This document shows positions 5,746 through 13,343 of a DNA stretch of 25,465 bases, in pieces. The position numbers and the translations under genes were made by a program. The stretch comes from a virus: positions 1 to 25,465 of the IMG/VR virus record IMGVR_UViG_3300042673_000479, one strand, 5' to 3'. Each line of letters opens with the position of its first letter. The first letter of the stretch is position 1. The notes under the pieces were generated by a model, which was not told the DNA's origin, did not search any database, and saw only the letters and a list, made by a program, of their open reading frames with translations.

Positions 5746-5984
5746 TATGCGTGTGTTTGCTGGTTAGTGATGGAATTAGGCGGCATCGGCTGTGCCTTGC
5801 GGTTGGTGTAGTACGCGGTGCGCAGCTTCTCGCGCAGCTGGTACTTAAAATCCTCGAGGATGCGCTCGAGGTCGCGCTCCCATTGCAGCTCCTCCTGCCA
5901 GGCGTTGAAGCTTTCGGGCGCCCGCTCCGGCATCGACGTGGATGCGATGCGCGGGCCGTTGGTGGTGTAGTGGTTGCGTGCCAT
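5745..5984 (-). CDS. Hypothetical protein, 79 aa
   Basis: A 79-residue protein with TGATG coupling to the upstream gene and TAATG to the downstream gene. The N-terminal 25 residues look unstructured. Residues about 26-60 form a strongly charged helix (WQEELQWERDLERILEDFKY, then QLREKLRTAYYTNRKA) that could be a coiled coil. The tail is polar. No family recognised and no catalytic or membrane features. It is part of the early small-gene run. Confidence 0.58.
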   Translation of the reverse strand: MARNHYTTNGPRIASTSMPERAPESFNAWQEELQWERDLERILEDFKYQLREKLRTAYYTNRKAQPMPPNSITNQQTHA

Positions 5985-6220
5985 CAGTACCCGCTGGTAA
6001 AGTCGAGGTAAGCCTCAATCACGTCGCGCAGATCTTCGCTGGACTGCATCACCTCGGTGACGTCGATGTACTTGCCGCACCACAGCGTCACCTTGTGGAT
6101 TTCGATATGCCTCTCATCCGGTCCGGGTCCGCTCGTGTCGGTCCAGCCTTCGAATTCAATTTCGAAGGTCACATCGTCTACCTCCATCTCGGAGATTGAC
6201 AGGGGGAGGGATTGTTTCAT
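5984..6220 (-). CDS. Hypothetical protein, 78 aa
   Basis: A 78-residue acidic protein starting at ATG 6220, 29 bases after the previous stop, the largest gap in this part of the operon. It reads as a beta-rich N-terminus (LSISEMEVDDVTFEIEFEGW), a loop with PGPDERH, a strand and Cys/Gly turn (KVTLWCGKYIDVTEV), and a C-terminal helix with LRDVIEAYLDF. No recognised family. The compact alpha/beta pattern and the coupled downstream start (TGATG) support a real small protein. Confidence 0.58.
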   Translation of the reverse strand: MKQSLPLSISEMEVDDVTFEIEFEGWTDTSGPGPDERHIEIHKVTLWCGKYIDVTEVMQSSEDLRDVIEAYLDFTSGY

Positions 6221-6249
6221 CTGTTTGTTTGGGGTTTGATGTGTCGGTC

Positions 6250-6522
6250 TTATTTAGCCAACTTGGCCATCTTCTTGTCGAACCACGTCCACGGGTTCGT
6301 GTAGGTCGTGCCGGTGTCGCCGTTGCTCGCTTTGATGGGCAACCACGCGCCGTTCACTTCGGTGAAGTAAACAACCCAGTTCCCGAACCATGCGACGGCG
6401 GCGGTTTCAAATGTGCGGCCTTCGCAGACGTAGCCGCCGATGTAAGAAAGACCGCAGTTAGCGTATTCAACGTTGAATTTAGACGCAACTTGCTGAATTT
6501 GAGCGGTTTGGTAGGTGGTCAT
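6250..6522 (-). CDS. Hypothetical protein, 90 aa, first gene of the early operon
   Basis: A 90-residue protein. ATG 6522 is chosen because it lies about 26 bases below the -7 promoter element at 6548-6555; a longer in-frame reading to 6561 would begin inside that element. The protein starts MTTYQTAQIQQVASKF, followed by an aromatic-rich segment (AVAWFGNWVVYFTEV) and a C-terminal TNPWTWFDKKMAKLAK. No membrane span of full length and no known motif. As the first product behind the promoter it may be made early and abundantly, a common place for anti-host proteins. That is inference. Confidence 0.6.
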   Translation of the reverse strand: MTTYQTAQIQQVASKFNVEYANCGLSYIGGYVCEGRTFETAAVAWFGNWVVYFTEVNGAWLPIKASNGDTGTTYTNPWTWFDKKMAKLAK

Positions 6523-6547
6523 GGCGGTGTGTGTTTGTTTGACCCCA

Positions 6548-6579
6548 CAAACATATGGCACCTTCCTTACCCCTCCAAA
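6548..6579 (-). promoter_or_regulatory. Bacteroidota-type promoter for the leftward early operon
   Basis: On the minus strand TTTG (6579-6576) is followed after 20 bases by TATGTTTG (6555-6548). This exactly matches the Bacteroidota primary-sigma consensus TTTG / TAnnTTTG with 19-21-base spacing. Transcription would start near 6541, giving a leader of about 20 bases before ATG 6522. An upstream A/T-rich stretch with a second TTTG (about 6586-6589) may assist. It sits in the largest gene-free gap, just after a terminator, exactly where a promoter is needed. Confidence 0.72.
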
Positions 6580-6626
6580 CTTTTTGCAAACTTTTTTACA
6601 AGAGGGTCAGAGCACCCCAAGAAATA

Positions 6627-6654
6627 AGCCCCACCCCCCGTTAGGGGCAGGGCT
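6627..6654 (-). terminator. Intrinsic-type terminator at the end of the late operon
   Basis: The minus-strand sequence forms a GC-rich hairpin: outer arms AGCCC/GGGCT and inner arms CCCC/GGGG, separated by a small mismatch and a short loop, followed by TATTTCTT. It lies 40 bases after the last late gene and just upstream of the early promoter. The T-tract is imperfect, so efficiency is uncertain. Confidence 0.55.
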
Positions 6655-6693
6655 CATCAAATCAAACAAATCAGCCAGTACCTACTGTGCGTA

Positions 6694-6915
6694 CTACTCC
6701 GCGAAAGATAGGCACAACGGTGTAACAGCCACCGCGCAAAGCGCAACGGCGGGCCACGTAATGCCGTGGGCCATGATGTCGTTGCAGGCGGTCAGGGCGA
6801 TGACGCCACCGATGGTGCGCTTTGCCGACCACCGCTTGAGGTCACCTTTTGTCTTGAAGATTTCGGTGATGTCCAGGCGCCCAAGGATGGAAGCCAAATC
6901 AAAGGTGGGCTTCAC
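6694..6915 (-). CDS. Small membrane protein, 73 aa (holin-like candidate)
   Basis: GTG at 6915 overlaps the stop of the preceding 53-residue gene as GTGA, and 73 residues follow. An open frame continues upstream but only as a shadow of that gene. Residues 1-31 are amphipathic (FDLASILGRLDITEIF, then a Lys/Arg patch). About 34-45 and 50-70 are hydrophobic (GGVIALTACNDI; WPAVALCAVAVTPLCLSF), so one or two membrane spans are likely. No family recognised. Being last in the late operon, after endolysin and phosphoesterase, it is a candidate holin or regulator of lysis timing; only its membrane character is seen. Confidence 0.6.
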   Translation of the reverse strand: MKPTFDLASILGRLDITEIFKTKGDLKRWSAKRTIGGVIALTACNDIMAHGITWPAVALCAVAVTPLCLSFAE

Positions 6916-7073
6916 TTCTTCGGCTTGCCCAGCACGATCGCGTTGACGATGCGCTTCACGACGTCTACGTAAGTGTCGTCCGCTTGGCTCTCCGTCAGAG
7001 CCGTCATAGTTCCCAGCAGAGAGAGCAGGGCCAGCGTGAGCTCCGCCCAGTTTTCGATAATGAAGTCCCACAT
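6912..7073 (-). CDS. Small membrane protein, 53 aa
   Basis: Read directly from the sequence: ATG 7073 to TGA 6912. The product begins MWDFIIENWAELTLALLSLL, a single N-terminal membrane span with a Trp at each end of the first turn, then an acidic loop (TESQADDTYVD) and a C-terminal helix VVKRIVNAIVLGKPKK with a basic end. I recall very similar short proteins (MW-F-I-NW-E-LL...) in Bacteroidota phages near tail/lysis genes, without a known function. The basic C-terminus and single span fit a class III-type holin or pinholin, which would be inference. Coupled to the next gene through GTGA. Confidence 0.65.
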   Translation of the reverse strand: MWDFIIENWAELTLALLSLLGTMTALTESQADDTYVDVVKRIVNAIVLGKPKK

Positions 7074-7086
7074 GGTATGGTGTTGG

Positions 7087-7992
7087 TTAGTGTGCTTCGG
7101 TGAAGGTAGTGCGGTGGTTGATTTTCTCCTTGCCGTCCGTCCTGATGCGGTTCAGGTGCACGTCCATCCACCACCCGCCGAGGCGTGGCTGTGCGAAGCC
7201 CTTCTCCACCTCCCACCCGGCAAAGCGGTCCAGCATCTTGTAGCTGCCCAGCTTCACGTGGTGGACGGTCTCCTCGCGCAGCGCCATGTGCTGCCCGATG
7301 CGCTCCACCGTCATGGGCACGTGCCACTTCTGATGGGTGTGTCCGCTCACGATGACGTCGGCGTCAGGCCACTCCTTCTGGTCGAGGTCGACGTTGAGGA
7401 CGCCCTTGGAGCGTGGCGCGTTGCCCCCGTAACCGTGGTGAAAATGCATCAGCATAGGAATCATGCTGGCGCTCTCGTACCTGGTCATCTGTATCTTAAT
7501 CCACCCGCTGTAGCTGCCTGGCGAAACGATGCCGCCCATGCCCTGGCACAGCCGGTCGATGGGTGAGGTGGACAGCCGCTTCTCGATGTTGGTCTCGTGG
7601 TTGCCGCGGCCCATGAACAGCCACCGGTCGGCGTAGGGTTGGAGGAACTCGATGCTGTCGTCGATGACGTCGTCGAGGTAGGTGATGGACTTGTACTCCG
7701 GTCGCAGTCCGGCGTAGCTGCGCCGCGGATCGTACATGCCCTGCATCAGGTCAAACCAGTCCCCAAAACAAAAGACCGCGGCGTCTTTCGCCACGGCCTC
7801 GTCGAGGTGCCGCTTGAGCCGGTCGCGGTCGCACTTTACGGAGTCGAAGTGGACGTCGGACAGCAGGAGGAACTTGGCCGGTCCGTCCGTGGCGGTGCGA
7901 GTGTAGGCCGCAGACCACGTGGTCGGTCCGTGCTGCTTAAGTTTAGTATGTCCAGACGACGTCTTCGGGGAGGCTGGGGTCATTGTCGACAT
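7087..7992 (-). CDS. Calcineurin-like metallophosphoesterase
   Basis: A 301-residue protein with the full metal-binding set: SDVHFD (45-50; D46, H48), GDWFD (77-81; D78), GNHE (130-133), HFHHG (183-187) and SGHTH (216-220). Such enzymes hydrolyse phosphomono- or diesters with two metal ions, and phage members include nucleases and nucleotide phosphatases. It starts at ATG 7992 (ATG 7983 is an alternative), overlapping the end of the endolysin gene by 50 bases. The first about 25 residues have little conservation character, so the true start could be later. Its place between endolysin and small membrane proteins is unusual; a role in host DNA degradation or late nucleotide metabolism is possible but unproven. 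Confidence 0.85.
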   Translation of the reverse strand: MSTMTPASPKTSSGHTKLKQHGPTTWSAAYTRTATDGPAKFLLLSDVHFDSVKCDRDRLKRHLDEAVAKDAAVFCFGDWFDLMQGMYDPRRSYAGLRPEYKSITYLDDVIDDSIEFLQPYADRWLFMGRGNHETNIEKRLSTSPIDRLCQGMGGIVSPGSYSGWIKIQMTRYESASMIPMLMHFHHGYGGNAPRSKGVLNVDLDQKEWPDADVIVSGHTHQKWHVPMTVERIGQHMALREETVHHVKLGSYKMLDRFAGWEVEKGFAQPRLGGWWMDVHLNRIRTDGKEKINHRTTFTEAH

Positions 7993-8311
7993 GGATAAAG
8001 GTGTTGGCGATTCCTATGCGATTGAACCCAGCCTTGAGCAGCGCCGAGAAGATAGCGAAGCGTGTGGAGCTGTCGGGGCAGTGGATGTCCGCTGCAAAGC
8101 CGCGCAGGTGCGCGCTGTTCTTGGCCGTCTTGTAGCCCTTCTTGGCGAGGCTGTTGTGGTGAGCCTGCGTGCGGTACCCGCTGTTAATCTTGAAGGGCAC
8201 CCCGGCGAGGTGGCGGGCCTCGTCAATCATAGCCAGAAACTCCTTGTCCATCTTCGCGCCGCTGCCGGGCGCATCGGGGCTGTCGAACTCGGACAGTTGG
8301 AAGTATCTCAT
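7943..8311 (-). CDS. Endolysin: M15 family zinc peptidase
   Basis: A 122-residue protein from ATG 8311 (a TTG at 8332 would add seven residues and overlap the previous stop as TTGA). It matches the Peptidase_M15 type-3 pattern: N-terminal YFQLSEFDSPDAPGSG, then INSGYRT, SAHLRGFAADIH (zinc ligands H68 and D75) and NTFIHVD (H107). These enzymes cleave D-Ala or L-Ala peptide bonds in peptidoglycan stems, so this is the probable lysis enzyme. There is no signal peptide or membrane span, so it needs a holin to reach the cell wall. A short coiled-coil membrane protein lies directly upstream and two small membrane proteins downstream. Confidence 0.88.
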   Translation of the reverse strand: MRYFQLSEFDSPDAPGSGAKMDKEFLAMIDEARHLAGVPFKINSGYRTQAHHNSLAKKGYKTAKNSAHLRGFAADIHCPDSSTRFAIFSALLKAGFNRIGIANTFIHVDNDPSLPEDVVWTY

Positions 8312-8328
8312 GCGGTGGTTGTACCAGT

Positions 8329-8544
8329 TCAACGCTCGAGGCGAGCCAACAGCTGCGCGAGCGTGAGCTCAATTTTATGGATGCTGTCAACTATCTCCCG
8401 GAGCTGCTTGCGTGTGTCGTTGTCATTCAGCTCCAGCTGTATCACGCGCGACTTCAGCCGTGCGACGTCGTTGCTCATCTTGACGTATACGCCTACGACG
8501 GCGCCCAGTGCAGCAAGTAGGGAGTACAGTGCTTGTATGTCCAT
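8329..8544 (-). CDS. Small membrane/coiled-coil protein, 71 aa (lysis-associated candidate)
   Basis: A 71-residue protein. An N-terminal membrane span (about residues 4-20, ALYSLLAALGAVVGVYV) is followed by a long amphipathic helix (about 25-71) with heptad leucines/isoleucines (RLKSRVIQLELNDNDTRKQL, then DSIHKIELTLAQLLARLER), which predicts a coiled coil. This is the reverse polarity of XhlA-type proteins but a common form of small phage lysis-region peptides. It lies immediately before the M15 endolysin. A holin, a spanin-like or a holin-regulating role are all possible; the membrane plus coiled-coil architecture is what the sequence shows. Confidence 0.65.
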   Translation of the reverse strand: MDIQALYSLLAALGAVVGVYVKMSNDVARLKSRVIQLELNDNDTRKQLREIVDSIHKIELTLAQLLARLER

Positions 8545-8568
8545 GGCGGCGAATATACTGCAGGTGAA

Positions 8569-8709
8569 TTACCTGCCTTGGCCGCGGTAGGGCTTGCGCC
8601 AGTTCTTCCCACGCTTGTGCGTGCCCTGCTTTGTCTTGGCGTGGACGCCTGGCCTGCTCACCTGCCGCTCGATGCGGATGGGCTGGGCCTGTGCCTTAGC
8701 CTTCGCCAT
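8569..8709 (-). CDS. Small conserved basic protein, 46 aa
   Basis: Read directly from the sequence: ATG 8709, overlapping the end of the 75-residue gene by 14 bases, to TAA 8569. The product is very basic. It begins MAKAKAQAQPIRIERQ, carries SRPGVHAKTKQGTHKRGK, and ends NWRKPYRGQGR. The PGVHAKTK...K-Y/W-RKPYRGQG pattern is one I recall from short uncharacterised proteins in Bacteroidota phages and chromosomes; I cannot verify by search. No membrane span. The charge suggests nucleic-acid or anionic-surface binding, or a virion component associated with DNA. It sits between tail and lysis genes. Confidence 0.68.
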   Translation of the reverse strand: MAKAKAQAQPIRIERQVSRPGVHAKTKQGTHKRGKNWRKPYRGQGR

Positions 8710-8923
8710 CTCCTGCCAGTTGCAGCTCGATAGGAACGTCCGGAGGCGTGCCGGTCACCGGCCGGTAAAAGAGTCCTTCTGCCTCCTCGTACCAGTCGCC
8801 GATGTGGATGTTTTGGTCGGTGTCCTCGACAATCAGGTCGTGCGGGTGTGGGTATTCCGTAGGCATGGCATCTGCCACAATCCGGTTGACGACATAGTTG
8901 TCGCGAAGAATAACGTAAATCAT
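8696..8923 (-). CDS. Small tail-associated protein, 75 aa (fibre-assembly-like)
   Basis: A 75-residue protein. ATG 8923 is chosen because it overlaps the stop of the glycine-rich gene as ATGA; an earlier in-frame start at 8950 would lie inside it. The N-terminal strand pattern MIYVILRDNYVVNRIVAD and the central HIGDWYEEAEGLFYRP resemble the short phage proteins of the form V-x-NGVVxNIIV ... GxxYxxGxFxxP that follow tail-fibre genes and are thought to aid fibre assembly or form a small domain. No enzyme motif. Its coupling to the glycine-rich protein supports a chaperone or partner role, which is inference. Confidence 0.6.
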   Translation of the reverse strand: MIYVILRDNYVVNRIVADAMPTEYPHPHDLIVEDTDQNIHIGDWYEEAEGLFYRPVTGTPPDVPIELQLAGDGEG

Positions 8924-9870
8924 GTGATTGTGTATTCCAAAACTAAACATAAACCACCGCTACCTGCGCCACCTGTTCCGGATGTATAGCCGTTCCGGCA
9001 ACCGCCCCCACCACCTCCGGCAGCGCCATATACACCGCCTGCGCCACCATTGCCGCCGTTTACTGCTAATCCACCACCACCACCACCACCACTGCTGCCG
9101 ACTGCTTTGGTTGATAGCGCCGCGATGCGCGGTGACCATGTCAAGCGGTTGGCGTGATTTGCCGTGCCTGCCCCGCCGTTACCACCGCCTGCCGCTCCCG
9201 CTGTGGCTGCTGTGTTTAGCGTGTTGCTGCTATTGCGCAATCTACTGCCTGTGCCGCCTGCTCCCTGAATATTGCCAGAGCTTACTCCTGAACCTGATGG
9301 AGCTCCTAAATTCATGTTAAAAGAGTACGATTGAAAATCATCTCCCTGGGTCCGTGCTGAATTTGAGCCACCTGAGCTGCTTGTTTCCGCCCGCGAGGAA
9401 CCGATAAATCCCCACGCAAAGTCCGGTTGACTGTCTGTGCTTAAATTACGTTCTACCGCACCGCTGCCGGATGTACGCGATCCGTTACCGCCCTTTGCGA
9501 CTACGTGTGTTCCAAATGAGGTGTCACCACCAGCGCTGCCAGTGCCTGCTGCTGTACTATTAACCGCTGTGCCTGTGCCACCCGCTCCGCCTGCACCTAC
9601 AGTCACCGTTTCCGTGCCACTTAATGATGCCGCCAAAATTTGGTTATAAACCACTGTCCCACCTGCACCACCTCCGCCCCCGGATGCCACTACACTGGTT
9701 GCCGCCGTTCCGCCAGATCCACCACCACCGCCAGCACCCACACATACCACCTCGACCATAACCAAACCCGTTGGCTTTGACCAGGTGTCGCCTGCCGTGT
9801 ATTCGCGCAGTGTCAGCGTCAGCGTTCCGCCACCTGCTGAGCCTTTGTTTACAAATTTGCCTACAGCCAT
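8920..9870 (-). CDS. Glycine-rich tail protein, probable receptor-binding adhesin
   Basis: A 316-residue protein starting TGATG-coupled to the large tail protein. The N-terminus (YTAGDTWSKPTGLVMVEVVC) matches the strand-plus-VxPxGV opening of the phage Gly-rich domain. Glycine blocks follow, such as GAGGGGGSGG, GAGGAGGTG, GGGNGGAGTANHANRLTW, SSGGGGGGGLAVNGGNGGAG and GAAGGGGGG, separated by variable Ser/Thr segments. It ends in GSGGLCLVLEYTIT. Family knowledge: T-even gp38 adhesins use glycine-rich polyglycine-II sandwiches to present variable receptor-binding loops. The position right after the fibre-like tail protein suggests a receptor-binding tip. Low-complexity sequence makes family assignment loose. 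Confidence 0.7.
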   Translation of the reverse strand: MAVGKFVNKGSAGGGTLTLTLREYTAGDTWSKPTGLVMVEVVCVGAGGGGGSGGTAATSVVASGGGGGAGGTVVYNQILAASLSGTETVTVGAGGAGGTGTAVNSTAAGTGSAGGDTSFGTHVVAKGGNGSRTSGSGAVERNLSTDSQPDFAWGFIGSSRAETSSSGGSNSARTQGDDFQSYSFNMNLGAPSGSGVSSGNIQGAGGTGSRLRNSSNTLNTAATAGAAGGGNGGAGTANHANRLTWSPRIAALSTKAVGSSGGGGGGGLAVNGGNGGAGGVYGAAGGGGGGCRNGYTSGTGGAGSGGLCLVLEYTIT

Positions 9871-12800
9871 CAGAGGTCGAAGATATTGAGAGTAACCGTC
9901 AAGGTGGATGCTGGCGTGGCGGTAGCGTAAATCTTTACAGCACCCGTGCTGCTGTCAGTGCGTGGCAGCACGCCCGCAGTGGCGGCTACGGACGCGCTGG
10001 CGTTGTCCGGGATGACGTCGACGATGCTGGTGGATAGGATTGCTGAATCGGAAATGCTGGCCTCGTAAAAGCCCGAAACCAGCGACCATGCACCTGTAGC
10101 GACGGTCTTTCCAGTCACCTGTGTGGCTTTGCGTGTAGCCCACGACAGTGTGCCGCTTGCGTTTGTCGACAGCACCTGCCCGCTTGTGCCGTCAGCGGTG
10201 GGCAGGGTGTAGGTGACATTTGCGGCGAGGGAGGCGGGTGCTTGAATGCCGACGTAGTTGGTGCCGTTGTTGGTGGCCTCGCCTAATCGTAGCACGCCGG
10301 CCGTAGTAGCCGTGCCGTCAATTTGGAGGGTGTTGGTGCTGGTATCGTATGTGAATGCTTCATCATACGTCATGTTCCCAGCACTGTCCTGGAACCAGAC
10401 GGACTTGAACCCACCGGCAGGAGGCGTAGCACCTGGGATACCTATGCTGCTGTAGGTGGCTTGTGTAGTTCCTGCCCAAACGCTGCCATCATAAACAAGC
10501 ACCTGACCTACCTGAGGCGGTTGATCCTTTACGTTTGCCAGGTTTTCAAGTGTTGTCGCTGGGTCAATGCGGACAAAAATCTCTCCTGTAGTGGAGTTCT
10601 GTTTTGTCACCCATCCAATAATCTGGGCGTAAGAATTGTACGCAGTAGGCAATGAACTCGTCCACGCTCCTGCCGTCGTCGCGCTGGCGTATAGCGTTGT
10701 GCCTACACTGAAACTATTGGTGTTCACTCCTGTAACGTACCCCACTGCTCGGGCATATCCTGACGCACCCGCTGCAATGTCTGCTGTGAGCACACCCAAA
10801 ATTCGGTGCGCATCCACACTTAACAATGAAGTAAATGCGGTGATCCGTAATTCGCCAGTTGATGCCTGACCGCCAAACTCGCGCACGATTGTGCCTTTGG
10901 TGATTGTACTTGCCGTGTTGTTGTATACGGGAATGTCTTTGGTGGCGAGATTGTTAAGGTTTGCAATATCCACTCCGTCGACTGTTCCTGTCACAACTAT
11001 GTTGCCGTCAACCTTAGCTTGCCCGATGACATGCAGGGCGCTGTCCGGTGCGGCGGTATTGATGCCTACCAGTCCCTGCTTGAGCTTGTCGGCGGTGGCG
11101 TACATAACCAGCTGCTGCGCGCCTGGTGTTTCGTTGTCTTGGAGGTAGACCTCGAAGATGCCGGGGCTGTTCTCGGACAGCGTCACCGTGCTGTTGCCGG
11201 AAGCGGAGGCCATGAGGATAGAGCTGGAGGTCAGCTCCACGCTCATGCCGTCGGTCTTGTCCTCTTCGTAGGTGATTTTGGTGCTGCCGTAGTCGTCGCC
11301 TACCGGCTGGAACGTCTTGTATATCAGCTCGAGCTTGCTGTCGATTGTCGACAGGCTTGCCCCTTGCAGGTTGCTGCTGATTTGCGCCTGTAGTGATTTG
11401 CCGCCGCCGTCGCTCGTGAGGTTTTGAAACCTTGGACCTTTACGGATGCGCTCATCTACTGCGACAGTGATGTCGCCGTCCGCGGCGTGCAACTCGTAAA
11501 GCTCAAGGTCTTGCAGTCGCTCCTTCGCGTAGTAGTTCAGTGTGTACGGCGCATACCTGCGGCCGTCGTAGGTGAAGGTGCTGTACATCTGTGGCACCGT
11601 TAGCTCCACCGGCAGATATGCCTGGCCACTCTGCCGGAGGCGTGGTGTATTTTGCCCGAAAAGAATTTCGCGCACCCCTAACTCATGCAAATCCTGCGTG
11701 CCTGTGGTGACGACGGAGCTGGTCCATGTCGTCGGATCGTCCCACGTGGTGCTGCCTGTCTTTACTTCAATACGTCCTATTGCAATGGTTTCAAATGCGT
11801 CCCCGAGGATGACGCGCTCCTGCTCCAGTACGGCAGTGTTGGCATTTGAGCTGGTCGCGCTATATGCCACGGCGTCCTCTGCTTCTCCGCTGTACTGTAG
11901 GATGACGTAGGTGGTGGGTTGAGCTGCGTTGGTTTGGTCGGTATTCACCCCGGCATCAAGTTCCAGCACATCAAAATAGACGGTAACCTCAAGGCCGGAA
12001 AGGTCGGCGGGCAGCGCAGGAAGGTCGAGCTGGAAGAATTGCGCGTCGCCTATGTTGTCGGTAGCCGGGTTCTGTGGCGCACCGCTAATCGTAAACCTGT
12101 CGGTCGCGTTGGTGGTCCAAGACGCAGTTTGCGGAGATGGGTACGTGTAAGGAATTGCCTGCCCGAATGGTGGGAGGTAGGCGGTAGCCGCTGTATTTGT
12201 AACCGTGTTCCTTAAATACCGGTTGCCACATTTGACTTTGAGCTTGATGCGGCGTTGGAAATGGTAGTTATTTTCGCCAGGGTAGTCACTGTCTTCATTC
12301 CACACGTTATGCAGCAGCAGCCGGAATACTTGGCCGTTGGCATAGTCGAATTCATTGAGCACCACGGTCGTCGTGCCGTGGTCGGCTGGTTCATAGCTGG
12401 CAACGAACGCCGGACCTGCGTTGTTATGTTCAAATAGGCGCCGCACTTTCTTCAGCGGCAGCTGGTACCCGTACTGCCAGCCGCGGAGCTTTTTGATACC
12501 GACGCCGATGTCGATGTTTGTGCTGACGTTTGAAGCACTCAAATAGTCGCCCTGCTTGTCGTATGCCAACGCGGAAAGCGTAGCACTTGCCACCTGCTTG
12601 CCTACAGGCGTAAACCAAAATGTACCGTTGGCCTGATAGATGCGCGCCCCCAGGCTGATAGCAAACTGTGCCAGGACAAAGGCAGTGTCATAGTAGTTTT
12701 TTTGGTCCGTCTCCTCCTCGTAATTGTAGAAGGTTGCATGCGTCACACGCAAGTTGCTGTAGTAGTCCCCCGTTGTGATGTTGCCAGGCGTGTAGCTTGC

Positions 12801-13343
12801 CACAGCCCGGAGGAATGGCGTGTCATTAGCCCATAGGGCAGTGGTGCGGAGCTTGGACAGCCCCAGCGTAAGGTGCTTAATAAATGTAAATCCAAACCCC
12901 GCGTTTGTGTATGGCAAGCCGTTGTCGTTGTACTGGATGTCCTTGAGGTTTGCCAAGTCGTCCGTCGCTCGGATGCGGTTCTCGATAGGATATGCCTGGT
13001 CTGCGAGCAAAAGCTGCTCGGCGAGTATGACGCCGCCCCAGTAGAGCGTATCTACACCGTCCGGATCGTACCTCACACTCACCAGGTAGCGCCCTTCGGG
13101 GCTTAGGATTAAGTCGCTAAGAAAGTCGCTGTGGTCACTGTTCTGCTCAATTAACGTGAACTCGAGAAAGCTGCCGATGATAGGCTCGTACCTCGTCTCG
13201 ACGTTCCCTTCATAATTCAGCACAAAGCCGTCGCCACCTATCGTGAAGGGAATGATGGCCCCCGTGTAGGTGTCGTCGTGGATGTTCACCTGGTATGTGA
13301 GTCCCAGGTTGTCGCTGAATTCGGACTGCAGACGTATTGCCAT
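9870..13343 (-). CDS. Large tail tip / fibre protein, 1157 aa
   Basis: A 1157-residue protein starting as TAATG with the tape measure stop. The N-terminal third is beta-rich and begins with a distal-tail-like domain (LGLTYQVNIHDD, IPFTIGGDGFVLNYEG, YWGGVILAEQLLL), as in tail tip proteins attached to the tail tube. The middle carries further beta domains, including a region with SALHVIGQAKVDGNIVVTGT typical of fibre stalks, and an NTASTITKGTIVRE to AGASGYARAVGYVTG module seen in many phage tail proteins. Near the C-terminus NVTYTLPTADGTSGQVLSTN is the classic tail-fibre repeat motif. It probably combines tail tip and fibre in one chain. No peptidase or lysozyme motif was seen. It is followed by the glycine-rich adhesin. 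Confidence 0.78.
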   Translation of the reverse strand: MAIRLQSEFSDNLGLTYQVNIHDDTYTGAIIPFTIGGDGFVLNYEGNVETRYEPIIGSFLEFTLIEQNSDHSDFLSDLILSPEGRYLVSVRYDPDGVDTLYWGGVILAEQLLLADQAYPIENRIRATDDLANLKDIQYNDNGLPYTNAGFGFTFIKHLTLGLSKLRTTALWANDTPFLRAVASYTPGNITTGDYYSNLRVTHATFYNYEEETDQKNYYDTAFVLAQFAISLGARIYQANGTFWFTPVGKQVASATLSALAYDKQGDYLSASNVSTNIDIGVGIKKLRGWQYGYQLPLKKVRRLFEHNNAGPAFVASYEPADHGTTTVVLNEFDYANGQVFRLLLHNVWNEDSDYPGENNYHFQRRIKLKVKCGNRYLRNTVTNTAATAYLPPFGQAIPYTYPSPQTASWTTNATDRFTISGAPQNPATDNIGDAQFFQLDLPALPADLSGLEVTVYFDVLELDAGVNTDQTNAAQPTTYVILQYSGEAEDAVAYSATSSNANTAVLEQERVILGDAFETIAIGRIEVKTGSTTWDDPTTWTSSVVTTGTQDLHELGVREILFGQNTPRLRQSGQAYLPVELTVPQMYSTFTYDGRRYAPYTLNYYAKERLQDLELYELHAADGDITVAVDERIRKGPRFQNLTSDGGGKSLQAQISSNLQGASLSTIDSKLELIYKTFQPVGDDYGSTKITYEEDKTDGMSVELTSSSILMASASGNSTVTLSENSPGIFEVYLQDNETPGAQQLVMYATADKLKQGLVGINTAAPDSALHVIGQAKVDGNIVVTGTVDGVDIANLNNLATKDIPVYNNTASTITKGTIVREFGGQASTGELRITAFTSLLSVDAHRILGVLTADIAAGASGYARAVGYVTGVNTNSFSVGTTLYASATTAGAWTSSLPTAYNSYAQIIGWVTKQNSTTGEIFVRIDPATTLENLANVKDQPPQVGQVLVYDGSVWAGTTQATYSSIGIPGATPPAGGFKSVWFQDSAGNMTYDEAFTYDTSTNTLQIDGTATTAGVLRLGEATNNGTNYVGIQAPASLAANVTYTLPTADGTSGQVLSTNASGTLSWATRKATQVTGKTVATGAWSLVSGFYEASISDSAILSTSIVDVIPDNASASVAATAGVLPRTDSSTGAVKIYATATPASTLTVTLNIFDL

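Noticed and set aside
8311-8332. TTG start for the endolysin at 8332
   Set aside because: An ATG seven codons downstream gives the canonical M15 N-terminus (RYFQLSEFDSP); TTG starts are rare in this kind of host. Kept as an alternative only.
9060-9760. CCACCACC-type DNA repeats
   Set aside because: They simply encode the glycine blocks of the tail protein on the other strand; not a separate repeat element.
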